64,000 bases of DNA from Archilochus colubris (lineage: Eukaryota; Chordata; Aves; Apodiformes; Trochilidae): positions 174,027,480 to 174,091,479 of the forward strand of contig CM041083.1 of assembly GCA_023079485.1 (NCBI GenBank). Direction: 5' to 3'. Shown here piece after piece: positions 23,500-35,945 of the stretch. A program made the translations under genes and the position numbers. The stretch's first letter is position 1. Each line of letters opens with the position of its first letter. The notes under the pieces are model-generated. The model was not told the origin of the DNA. It worked only from the letters and a program-made list of their open reading frames with translations, and did no database searches.

Positions 23500-26400
23500 T
23501 GAATGTTTAATTAGATGCCAATGTAGGAAGCAGGCAGCTTTCTCCTATCTTATCACCACTTCTGAAGCATTTCAACATCACTGCAGTGTGGGGGGCATTC
23601 TGCATCTCTCCCTGAGCCTTCCCTAGGTCTCCTTTCATTGCCAAAAAACTGATGGTAAGAGGAGCAAGCTTGGACATGGCCTAGGAGAACAAACCTGGAG
23701 TTAGTGCCTCCTCAGAGGACTACAGGGAGTGTCTGTGTCCCTCCCCAGGATCTCCAGCGCCTAGAGACCCAGCAGCATCAGCTCTAACCATCAACTAGAT
23801 CAAGGGGTGAGTGCTGCAGCTTTCCCTGTCACCCAGCCCTAGGAAAAGTGCTGAGACTTGTTACTCAAACCTTCTCCCTCCTTGCCACCACATGGAAATG
23901 AGGAAGGGAAAAACCTGCTCCCTTCATCTTACCAGCTGGGATAGGAAAGAGAAACTGTGCTCACTTTCCACTGCCTCGTTTCTGGAAGGGGGAGGAGAAA
24001 GGAAGATGTGGAAAGGTGGAAGGGAGAAGCTCAGGGTCTGGGGCATGCCCATCAAGGATCACACTTGATCCTTCCTTCAGAAGGTCTTCTGAAACTCAGA
24101 ATGTGTAGACAGGGCGAGCAGTCTCTGGTGTGGCACCCCTCCTTCTAGAGAAACCATTTACTGAGTTGTGCAGGAGCAGCACAGGGTAAACCAGGAAGGT
24201 GACCCAGAGAAAAATCTCTTCCATCTCTGGTTGTGTCATGTTTGTCACTGGATGCAATTTATAACACTTAATTATTGTTCCTACTTGTCCCAGTTCTTCC
24301 CAGCCATACAAGGCCTCTCAAGCCACTGCTTGAGAAGGAAAAACAGCATGAAGTTGGTAAAAAAGAAGGAAACTCTTGTATTGTGTTTTTTTTTTAATTT
24401 CCATAATTTTGCCATCCTGTCTTTGGCAGGTGCTGAGATTTCCTGCACACCTGACTTGAACAAGAGCTGAACGTGGCAATTCAAAAGACAAGGAAGGGTG
24501 GAGTGACACAGAGATAAGGAGGTGAGGCTGGGTTAATCCTTGCCAAATGGAAAAAAAAAAAAAAAGTAAAGCAATTTCTCAGTGACAAGTATCAGGGGTA
24601 TGTGCCAGGGTGGTGGGTGCTGGGGCTGTGGGAGGGGTCAGGCTTCTGGGCAAAGGGAAAGTTGGCAGAGAGAGCACAACCCCTGCCTGCCCCTGCCTAT
24701 TTCTGTGAGATGCCTGGAGCAAGGTGAGAGCCTCTTGCAGGAGGAAAACAGACTTTCCCCAAGTCAGGATGGGTCTGGGCATCACACAGGACATGCTGGT
24801 CCTGGAGAAAGTCACTTCTGGCAGCAGGTTTGGAAGTAGCTCTGGGGTTATTGCTGTGGCTTGTCCCTGCAACATGCAGGAATGCATGGGCACTGCAGTA
24901 GCATCCCGTGCAGCTGACTTGCATGTGGCCTGGGGTTCCCTGCACCATGGTTATGGGTTGGGAAGAGTGGTTACAGCTGCAAGAGGAGGCAGTATCAGGC
25001 ATTATATGTGAAACCTGGGGAGAAATGAAAATCCCATGGCAAGTTTACCCTAGGTTTTTTTATTCAGACTTGTCTGCTCCGAACCTTGAGAAAATAATCC
25101 TTTACTTTGCTATGGTCTGGTGTAGCAGTGTTGAGGGGGATGAGCATTGCCTCCTCTGCCCTGGCAGTGTGACCCTCCCTGGGTGTAAATGACTGCAGTG
25201 GCTGTCAGGTAACTCCAAGAAAAATTAAGTGTTGCTGTTAACGCACCTCTCCTCACTCTGATTCTCAGAATTAGGCCAGATAGAACAGCTACTAATATGA
25301 ATAGTTTCTGTGGCTTTCATCAGACAGACTTTGCAGCTGCAGTCCCTGATTTTAATTGGGCTATGGAAAGACATTACCCTTTTCTGAACCATTTGCTAGA
25401 CCTGCTCACCCCCACATGTGATTTTGCTGCACAGAAGCCAAACATAACAAATCAGCAAATAACCCCTGGTATCTGATAATCCTGGTGACGTAGGTGAATA
25501 ATTGCTTAGAAACTTACATGAATACTTGGGGAGAGCTACACAGTGTCAAGTTGCTCTTGCGAGGGGTTAAAGCTGTCCGTGGCATCCCATGGCACCCCAG
25601 AGCTCCTGAATTTACGAGGTGAGCAAACCCTACTGTTCATGGATCATGAAGTCAAAGTGAGGCAATATAGCCCTCTATTCAACATCATGTGCAGCATAAG
25701 TGGGTGGCATATTGATTTCAGCTAAAGCATAACTTCTAAAATTATTATTCTTATTTTCCAGAAAAAACAAACAAGCAAACAAGCCACACGTTTGGGTCTT
25801 AATAATTTCCAGTGATGGAGAGACTGCAGCATCACTGGGTAAGTTGTTCCAGCGGTTAATTATGCTGATGAAGTCAATGGAGTTACTGTAAGCTCAAGTT
25901 ATACCAGTGTGACTGAATACAAAATTTGCCCTAGTTACCCGAAAGAAACAGCACTTTGAAGTCTCTGTGTGTCTTTAAATAAAATTAGTCTCCAGTGGAA
26001 GATGCAGAAATGCAAGACTTTTCCTCTAAAGCATATGACAGCAGTCAATCGGTCTCCAGTATACTACTGGAATATTAATACCAAATCCAAATTGCATCCA
26101 TGGTTCAGACAGTTAATTGGACTTATTTTATACATAAGTCTGTCTGTCATCGTTAGGGCTATGTTGCTGCTGGCTGTGATAACATTTTTATCTGTTAACT
26201 TTCAAGCTGCTAGGACTAACACCAGCTCCTCATGAAATGAGTCAGCTAACTTTCCTTTTAACCGTTTGTTCTGCTCCCTGAAGGTGTAATGAATGTTGTG
26301 GTATGACAAACTGGTCAACACTCATTCCTTTAAAGCTTATGTAGCAATTTTAGTGTCACAATAGGCTTTCTAAAAAATGGGGTCAGGGTTTTGTAGCAGC

Positions 26401-29400
26401 TGGGCAAGAAACAGTTCCCAGTTCAGTGTGAAGACCCGAATGAAAAACAATTGTTTTGATTTATTTAAAAAGCATCTTATAATGTAAATTTCTGTTACAA
26501 GATACAGGCTTTTGCTTCCACAGTAGCAATTCTTACAGGCTATCTGAATTATCCAGAAACTGCCACGGCAGTTTTACACTAAAGCTGGATTATAAGGAAA
26601 TACATTGCAAACCACTGCAACAAGTAATTACAAATCACAATCAATCAGAATGATTAAAGCTCTGAAATCTCTCCTGAAGTTGAATTAATGAATGAGAAAT
26701 TGCATGCAAGTGCCACTTGTGGTTCTCAGTCCCAGAAAGACGTAGCTCCTCTCACTCCTCCTCTCACCCATCACACTCTGAGGTTTTCCCTTGAGCTGAT
26801 GTCCTGATAAACAGCTTTTCTATCCCAAGTGAAATCTCCACTGCATGACTGGCAACATTTATCCCAGAGAAAGGATGAATGCCATAGCTTGTTACACCCT
26901 AAAAAGATGTTAAAGACTAGTCACACCCTTACTCAGGTAAAATATTCTCAGACTAGCTAACTTATCTCTTTACATGTAAAATGTCTGTGGTATTCTTCTT
27001 AACTTCCTGTGCCTAACTGCTGGTGCTATGGTTGCGATGTGTGGCCAAGAAGCTACCTTTTCCCACTTGAGATGTGAACAGAGAGCTCCAGCATATTTTT
27101 TTTTTCATCATTCACAGAAATATTTCGAAGCCTAAGAAGTCTCTTGGATGATGTTTGTTTGGTGTTTCAATAACCTCCTGTGAAAGTGCTTGCAAAGGAT
27201 TATTCTTCTTTCTGTTCCATGGTGATTTACTTATTCCTCCAACTCAGTGTTTGCTTCATGCTGACTATAAAGACCATAAGAGCATGGCACTGAAATGCAT
27301 ATTTTCCAGAGGCTGCATGCTGTCTTTGCTGGGAGGAAATGAGGAATCACACCCCAAAGGATGCTTCCCAGACAGAGAATGGAGGCTGCTGTCCTGGGGC
27401 TGCAGAGCAGGGCAGTATGACATGGATATGCCAGAAGCCTGCTGTCACCAGGACTGACTAGGAACTTGTAATGGGTGTCTCTGGGGTATATTCCTGACTG
27501 ACATCATCTGAGAATGGTCCCATAAAGCATAATGCTCAGTCCTTCTCTTTGGAAGCCTAGAAAGGTTAATATAGTTGATGGGACATGGATAAATTTTAGC
27601 CCTTTGGAGACAGAATTAGGACAACAGTTCCTCTGTGCCAACTGCACTGGTGTGAATGTAGCCTGCATGGCAGAAACTTTTTATGATGTCCCTGTGTTTT
27701 ATCCTCAGCCAAACCACCAAAATTAAAAGATAAGTCCCCAACTACCCAGCACCAGTCTGCCCATGCCCCCTGGGAGACAGATGTGAAGGTCCAGCTGGGA
27801 GGCAGGAGATGTGCCTACAGACACATTGCTGCACATGCCTGGGAGAGCCACGCTGTAATTGCTGAGTACTGAGTACCAGTTCAGCACGTTCTGGGATCCT
27901 TCCCCACATGCACCCACTTTATATGCTCCTTTCCTGTTTAGAGAGGAGATTATCTCAGCCCATAAACACTGCTGTAGCCAGACAGCTTTGTGCAGCTCTC
28001 CTCCATGTGGCAGAGGTAATGGTGAGGATGCCCAATGTAAGGAAACCTGTGCACCACAGGACCTGTCCTCTGGGCTGCTCTGCTGCTGAGTGCCCTTATG
28101 AGGCCACCTCCTCCAGCTGCTGTGCCATGATAAAACCACAGCCCCACCACAGTAACAGCAGCACCCAGAGCACCAGGAGTTCATCTGCAGCTGGTGAAAG
28201 AGGCACTGCTGGGAAGAAGCTGCCAAACACCTGCTTTAGGATGCTCACATATCCCAGCACAGCTTGGATGTCCCTCAAAGGCTGGGAGAAATGACCCAGA
28301 TCCAGTGTATCCTGTCTGCCTGCAGGGTGTTGCTGCAAAGTGGTGCTTCTTGACGCAACTGTTTCTAGGTGACAGGAATGAGGTAGGTGTGTTTTAATGA
28401 AGATCAGCTTTATGTGGGAGGATGGCTCTGTGGTGGGTTGGTGCTGTGGGTGGGTTTACCCCACTTTTCTGCAAGGCTGCTGTCCCCAGGTGCTGTGGGA
28501 TCACCCTTCTGGTTCAATTCCAAAGTCACCAGAAATTTCGCCTTGCTGGTGATGCTGCTGGAGGTCAAGGAGGCAATGAGCTGGACCAATAATTGTGTCT
28601 TCTGCAGAACAATAGATAAACAAACATTTGAGAAGGAAGAAACTGGTGAGGGGAGAAGGAGAACCTGTATTTCTCATGATACAGGGTACTAGTGCTTGAC
28701 TAGCAGGCTGCTGCGGGCTGAGCCTGTTTCAAGCCAGTAGGTCTTGGAGTCTGATCAACCTCCTCCTTTTGTAAAAGTCTAAGGGCTTTCTTGCCAATAG
28801 GTCTGCCTAGATTCAATAATCACCTGATCAGGATTCAGGAGTAGCACTGCCCAAGCACTTAATGCTTGGTGACCCTATAGTTCATCCCTACAAACTTGGA
28901 TGTGGTTCTGCATGTGCCAGAGTTTTATCCTGTGGGGGGGGGGTATCAAAGAGCATTTTCTGCTTCATTTTCTTTTCATAGTCTTTGTAAGAATTCCCTA
29001 TTTTTACCCTCAGCTGTTATTTACTGAGTAAGAGGGATGTGTTTGGAGAGAATATTCATCCCTGGCATTCATCCCAGTTGACCTGAATAGCTGGCTGAGG
29101 ACCTTCATCTACAGTTTTGTTCTTACCATCACAAGCCCTTTCTTCATGGTGTAACTTCACTTGGAGAAAGCTGGTATCACACCCTAGCATCGCTCCTCCA
29201 TTTCTGTGAGCAGTTTCATGGTTTGCAAGCCTGAGGGTGTGCTCTGCTTTTCTGTCTAACTAGCTCACAAATACTGCTGAAATGATTCTCCAACTCTGAG
29301 CTGACCCCAAGATCTTGTGTTCAGCAAAAGCAGGTTTGCTCTTCAGAACCTTTCTTGCTGCCTCTTGGTGCAGCATTGATTTGTGAATCAGTGCCTCACT

Positions 29401-30740
29401 TCTAATGGTGAAGAGTCCCATTCATAGTCAAGATGATGTTTCTGGCACTGAAGGAAGCTGTTTTCTGAGAAGTGTCTCCTGCAACTATTCAATCTTCCCC
29501 TTTTTAACTGTGCAGATTGTGGCTGCTCCACTTCTCAATAGGTAGTAGAAGCCCTTGTCTGAATATTATTGCAAAAAGGTTTTTCTTCTTTTAAGTGAAA
29601 CAGCTCTTTGGAGAGTCAGACACTGCTGGTATGTGTTTCTTTCCATGCTTTAGTCAGGCTTCCACACTGTTTCCTCTAAGCTGATTCTTGGTACTTCTTG
29701 CTGGTGTCTCCCTGGGGCTCCCTCAGTTTGTATCCCCTTTCTGTGCACATTGTGTTAAAGTAGTTCTTCCCTCAACAAAAAGGAAAAAAATCCTCTTGCT
29801 GTTGTCAGTGTATTCCCAGGATTTGTCAGGGCCCTGGAATCCCTGGTTGTTACTGTCAGGTTCCTGCTCCACTGGTCACTCTTCCTCCCCGGAGCTCTTT
29901 GCCCTGCCTGCACTTCTGATGCAAAATCGGTGTTCTCTGCTGGTGGATAAGGTGAGCCCAGAGGCAGAGTGGTTAACAGGTGAAGGGACCAGTCTGGGAG
30001 GGGACAATCTACCTTGTCCTGGAGAGATGGTAGTACCAGCTAGCTCCTCCAAGCAGGATTATTCTCCTAGAGATCATTGGTGATTTTTACTAAAACTTAT
30101 GCAGGGAGATCAGACTTTAAAGTCCTTGTCAGTCATCTCTCTCTTTCCACTGACACCAGCCCACTTTCAGGTCAACATATCAATTTTTCAGTTGCTACTA
30201 AATCTAGAATATTGACATGGCATTTTGGAGTGAATTCAGTAGCAGGGGTTAAACAACACTCACAGTTTACTAATTCATATAGCTTTTATAAAAGTAGAAA
30301 TAAGCTTTTAAATAATAGTCTTTTATTACTCACGTCAATACTATTTTTACACAGTACTATCAAACATATAATTTTATGTTGAGTTATGAATTTTTTTACA
30401 GAAAATAAAATGGTTTGCAGATCCAGGTTATGAAAAGAACTGGTAGGTTATAATACGGTAGCATGGCCGCTGGCTTAGATTTCTTGTCAGGAATGATGTG
30501 ATTTGTGTAAAGAAAATGCACAGTCTCTCAGTCTTCACTGCTTTTGGGGACCAGTAAGTCATCTCAAAACTTAGCAATATGTGAATGCTTTCCATCCAGA
30601 ATTGAAGAAATGGCACTGGCTGACACATTGTCTTAAAACACAGAAATTGTCTCAAAAGTATCATTTGTTAGATGATCAGTTGATGTAGATTGGATCAAGC
30701 CTTTGACAGGCCTTTAAGAAAAGAGGCAGTTGATTGCAAC
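23500..30740. other. Intergenic DNA, no gene recognised
   Basis: About 7 kb without recognisable exons or known repeats. It contains small homopolymer runs (A15-like at about 24550, a G10 run at about 28934-28943). The AT-rich part at 25250-26700 has few stretches of low complexity and could hold conserved regulatory DNA, but this cannot be judged from one sequence. Confidence 0.5.
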
Positions 30741-30745
30741 CTGTG

Positions 30746-31500
30746 AATCAAAGAACATGGAACCATTTAGGTTGGGACAAGACCCTTCAGATCATCCACT
30801 CTGTTAACCTAGAACACTGCCAAGTCTACCACTAAACCATGTCCCTAAGCACCACATCTCCACATCTTTTAAATATCTCTGGGGACAGTGATTCCACCAC
30901 TTACCCAGGCAGCCTGTTCCAGTGCTTGACAACCCTTTTGGTGAAGAAATTTTTCCAAATACACAATTTAAATATCCCCTGGTGCAGCATCAGCCCATCA
31001 CCTCACATCCTATTGCTTATTGCATGGGAGAAGAGACCAACCCTGACCTCACTACTACCTCCTTTCAGGTAGTTGCAGAGAGCAATAATCTTGTCCCCAT
31101 GCTAAACAATCCCAGTTCCCTCAGCCACTCCTCAGAACACTTGTTCTCTTGACCCTTCGCCAGCTTCTTCACTCTTCTTCGGATACACTCCAACACCTAA
31201 ATGTCTTTCTTGTAGTGAGGAACCCAGAACTGCCCACAGTACCCAAGGTGCAGCCTCACCAGTGCTGAGTACAGGGGCACCATCACTTCCCTTCTCCTGT
31301 TGGCCACGCTGCTCCTGTTACAAGCCAGGATGCTATTGGCCTTCTTGGCCACCTGGGCACACTGCTGGCTCATATTCAGCTGGATGTCAACCAACTCCCC
31401 AAGGACCTTTTCCTCTGGGCAGCTTTCCAACCACTCTTCCCCAGGCCTGCAGCATTGCATGGGGTTGTTGTGACCCAGCACTTAGCCCTGTGGCATCTCA
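30746..31500 (-). repeat. CR1 LINE, 5'-truncated, decayed
   Basis: Minus-strand CR1. The left end near 30746 resembles the 3' UTR (AACCATTTAGGTTGGGACA on the + strand). The + strand then shows CCAGGCAGCCTGTTCCAGTG and GCACACTGCTGGCTCAT. Minus-strand translation of 31197-31481 still gives [20 protein letters not shown] and [11 protein letters not shown], the CR1 ORF2 C-terminal region. Frameshifts break the rest of the frame seen intact in the 12354-13093 copy. It is older than that copy. Confidence 0.9.
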
Positions 31501-34500
31501 GTGATGAAGGTAGATTACTTTTTTTAATACTGCTTTGAGGGAGGGCTTTCTTGATCAATGTCCTGTCAGTGATCTGACAATAAAGTTTGAGCCAAAGCCA
31601 AAGTTTACCAACTCTCTTGCTTGTTGTGCTCCGATGTCTGATTTTGTGAGGTTTGGGATTACACTTGGAGAACAGGCACAGGCTATTGAAGCATTTCTAG
31701 CAGCCTGGAGGGAAGGTGGGCTTTGCACCCAGGTGCAGAAGTATGAAGGTAACTCATGTCCAGGCCAGTGCCAGCTCTTCTGTGTTGTTCCCATCGAGTC
31801 AAACCAGAGGACTGCTCAGCTCTCAGGGCTTTCAGGCCGATCTTTGGATAAATGAATTTTCTCTGCCTGTCCTTCCTTAACAAAAAATGGAGCTGAAGGT
31901 GACTGGCAAAACCTAGAGATTAAGTTTTACATGCCTGAGTCGTGGCAGGGGAATCTTACCCACATATTGAACTGCTGAATGAAGCCAGGCTCTTGAACAC
32001 CCATCTGCCCAGAAGCTTTGGCCAGCAAAACAAGCCGCTCTTCCACCTTATGACTGTGAAGTTTGCAGGTACTTTGCCCTTTGCCTGGAGGTCTTGTTAG
32101 AATGCAGCTGATGCTCATTTTACCACTGTGACAAGCTAATTAACTCCATTTTTCCCCAGCTAAGCTGAGCAAAGGTTTTGTGCATGTACTCTACTGAGAA
32201 CCAGGGCTTTCCTCCCACTGTCTTGCTGTGCTCACAGTGATATGGCCAACAAAAGTCCTCGCCTTCTCTGAAGGAAAACTGATGCTTCTTAATTGTCTCC
32301 AATGGCCTGGGTTGCTCTTTTGGTTTCTAACTAAATTCACAGCACTAAAAGAAATCCCCATTGTGAATTGCCTGCTTCCCTCCCCAAGCCCTCGTGAATC
32401 ATCCACGAGGGAGCAACACGGTGCTGCTACCATGCTGAGAGCAGCAGCTGCCATCCTGCTCTCCTCCTCTGCTGCAAGATGGTGCCCAACATGAGCATTC
32501 AACAGCTTTCCTGGGTCGTTCATATGGCTTTCAAAATTTCTGTTTTTTTTCCCCAGTTGATTCAAGGAATATCTGCCACCAAGGTACTGAACAGGAGGTT
32601 TCCAGGTAGCTTTTCATAGCAGGGTTGCCCATGATTAGAAATGTAAAAAAGCCTTTGCAAACCAGGAAGCTTATTCTGAGGTGCAATCTGTGTAGGGAAA
32701 AGTTAACCCGCCGCTTTTTTTCTGCTTGGCTCTGCCAGTGCAGATTCAACATCTTGCAGCATCAATTCCTGTGAAGCACTCTCAAAATGTTTGTCACAGG
32801 CTGCTTTTCCTCGAAAACTCAGGGAGCAGAGCAAGCTGTCATGCTTGCCATTATTTTCTTGACTTGTGTTACCTCATGGCATTCCCACTTCCTTGCTCAG
32901 CTGCAGACCTCGTTGACTGGCTTAGACATTACTGCACATGCAGCAATCTGTCAGCTAGACAGTCACCCTGCTGAGGAAGAGATGTGCTGATTTCATCTGA
33001 CACTGGCACATGAATTTGATTAAAATATCAAAGAAAGAATCCACTGACGTAGGTGTTTTTGTAGACCCTCTTCTATGACTTCACAGACATTGCTCAAAAA
33101 GATGTTTTTTTCTGACCACTGTAAGAAAATTCTGGGTTTGATCGTGGAGAAGTTGTCACTACCCATGCTGTGACATCAGTTTTTGGGATGAAGGGTTGTG
33201 TAATTGATGTGCCAGTGATCCACAGCTGATGCTTTGCAAATCATCCATCTGGCTGTGGATTTCACAGCACCAGCAACCACTGAGTCTCCTTTCTCACCTG
33301 CAGCTGGATCAAGCTGAAACCCAAAGATGGGATGAAAGATGATCTGGGTGACTGCTTCTGCAGGGACTTTCTTCTGGGCTATGCTGGGCCACAGAGCACT
33401 GTCTTGTCTCTAGAGAAACAAGGGTTAAGGGCAAAGCTTATAATGCAAACGTCTCATCCTGCAAAACTTCAGGAGGATAAAGACATTCCTGAAATGTGTC
33501 AGAAATTGAAATAAACCCAAGAGCTTTTCTGGTGAGGCAGAAATAAATTCAGTGTACTCAAGGGTGAGTTTTAACAATGTCCCTTTTCAGCTACAAGATT
33601 TTGATAGCTTTTTAGGAACATGATGACATCTTTTGGGGCTTCTGTGGCCTTGTCCTCTTTGTTGTCTTCTCCTCTTCTTATCCTTTCCATTCTTAACAGA
33701 TACCTCCACAAGGTGACTGAACACTGCCTTCTTCATTCTTTCTCCTTCTCTTCAAGTTGCTAGGCATCCAGCATTGGTTGAAGTCAGTGCCCTGGAATGG
33801 TCTGAACGACGTAGGTGCCAAGAGCATGAAACAAGAAATGTAAACTGCTGCTATTGTCCATCAGTCAGTCTCCAGGGAGAGAAACATGAAGACTGTTGGT
33901 CAGAAACCAAGTCATCTCCCAGCTCTTGACTCCTGCCTCTGTAGCTTCCTTCTCCACAGCCTTGGTGCTCTGGAGAGGGTCAAGTCCTTTCCTTACCCCT
34001 GTGCTTTTCAGCAGGCTAAGGCATGGAGCCTGTCTGGCTCTGACTTTAAACAGGTTCCGTGCTGCTGTGCTGGATTTTGGGTGTTGCTTTGGATCTGCTT
34101 CACACTGCCAGTTGCCCCTCAGCTAGCAGGGTGCTGAGGAGGAAGGGTCTAGACAGGGTCAGACTGGTGCCTGTATTGGCACTCCTGATTTAGTTCTAAT
34201 ATTAAAAAAACCCAAACTCATTAGATTCACATGATGGGGCATCAAAGAAAGTGCCTGTTTATGGAGGCTGAGGAGAATCCACAGAGATGTGGGTTGCTGT
34301 TATTTGTCTGAATGGCGTCTCCTGACATCACGAGTGGCTGGAAAGGCTTGTTCAGGAACAACAGAGAAGGCAGCTCTGCTTGGATGTGCTAAAGCCTTAA
34401 CACAACACTTTCAGCAGCTAGAATTGCATTTCTTGTTTTTTCCTTATAGATGTCTTATTTTGCAGGAAGTTCAGTGTGCAGAGTGGGCAATGCCTTCTGA

Positions 34501-35300
34501 GACTTGTGAGAATAGTGTGTTCCTTGCTTGTTTGAAAAGTGACTTCAATGGTCCCATGGATATTTTACAAGAAATAAGATGAAGTGTGTAAATATAAGAG
34601 AGAAAAAACTGTAAGAAAAGGTTTCACAGAAAAAAAGTTGTTGGGAGATATCAACTGAAAGTAAAACACATCAGGAAGGCCTGGAAAAGAAACGAGCAGT
34701 CCTGCTTTCCTGCACTGATTTGTCTGTAATGTAAAAACAAAATTTTGCAACAAAGCTGTACAAGGCTCAATTTTTAAACAAACCCAGACATGTTAAGAAA
34801 GTATTTAAAATTAATTTTTGTCTCTTTTCCATTTTATTCTGACCTGGAGTCCTTCTTGAAGCGTGTCTTCAGCACTCAGTGGCTGTCACTGCTGGGTGTT
34901 CCTGGGCAGCACAGTCTCAAGAGATGCTGAGGGGGCATTGGCATTAATTCAGGTGGTGCAAGGAGGGAGCAAGTGGCTGCCTGATGTACCACTCCATCAA
35001 GAGCTGCCACTCCCTGGCATCCCTGAGCCCAGGCTGGTTCTCTGGGCCTGGTGGTTTGGGATGGAGCACCACTGGGCAAGGGCTCCTTCACCATCTCCAA
35101 CTCTTGTGTCTTTTGCAGTTCTGCCTGGCTTTTCTGGAAACACTGCAGGGAAGTGCAGCCTTGGGGGTGCCCATTTGAGACTTGTGGGTGCTGCAGGGCA
35201 ATGTCTGCAGGGGCCCAGGATTAAAGGGGAAGGGAAATGCTGACTGGCCGAAAGCCAGGTGCAGGACCAGCTTTGCAGCAGAACTGGCTTTCCAAGTGAA
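31501..35300. other. Intergenic DNA between CR1 copies, no gene recognised
   Basis: No exon, promoter or repeat recognised. A + strand open frame at 31535-31855 begins with TTG rather than ATG, overlaps an antisense frame and resembles no known protein, so I do not call it. Confidence 0.5.
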
Positions 35301-35304
35301 CTTG

Positions 35305-35468
35305 GAATCATAGAATCATAGGGTCATTTTGGTTGGAAAAGACCTTTAAATCCATCAAGTTCAGCAGTTAATCTAGCCACTGCCACGTCTACCACAAAAT
35401 CATGTTCCTAAGCATCATATCTACAACTCTTTTAAATACCTCTAGGGATGGTGACTTGAACATCCCTA
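35305..35468 (-). repeat. CR1 LINE 3' fragment
   Basis: The + strand reads GGAATCATAGAATCATAGGG, then TTTTGGTTGGAAAAGACCTT, then CCACTGCCACGTCTACCAC. This is the complement of the CR1 3' UTR including its terminal 8-bp repeats. About 160 bp remain. Confidence 0.9.
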
Positions 35469-35744
35469 CAGTGAAAACTTCAGCAATGCAAGATTACTTC
35501 TGATTGTACCAGGGTCAGGAGCTATGGATTTGTTTGCCCCTTAGATCTCCACAAAGTCCACTGTGGTGGGGAGGTAAATGTGGCCAGGCTGAGCTTTCTG
35601 GGAGACACTCATGCAGACCTGTGGGGGTTGCCTGTTGTCCCCTGGGGGAAACAGATCAGGGATGACAGTCTTTCAGTGCCTTCTGTGGTTCTTTGTTTTG
35701 CAAAAGCTCCAATTCATGGTGTTTTGATATGTCCTCTTTCTTCA

Positions 35745-35945
35745 TACACTGACCAACTTTTTATTTTCTCCTTGTTTCATGCTCATTTTCCTCCTTCCCA
35801 ATTTTTCCCTATGCTTTCTTGCTGCTTTTCCCTTGTTGTGACTTCTTTTTTGTGATTTCCATATCTCCCCAACCTCTTTCTCCTTGTCTTTTTTCTCTCT
35901 GCCCACCTTTTCCTTTCTCCCCTTTCATTGCCTTCCCCATTCTCC
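35745..35945. repeat. Pyrimidine-rich low-complexity stretch
   Basis: About 200 bp dominated by T and C on the + strand with irregular TTTTCC and CTCC motifs. It is not a regular tandem repeat. Confidence 0.7.

Noticed and set aside
27723..28226. 167-codon minus-strand open frame
   Set aside because: Composition rich in Cys/Ser/Trp/Gly with overlapping frames on the + strand; no family motif recognised.
31535..31855. 106-codon + strand open frame between CR1 copies
   Set aside because: Begins with TTG, overlaps an antisense frame, no recognisable protein family, no splice context.
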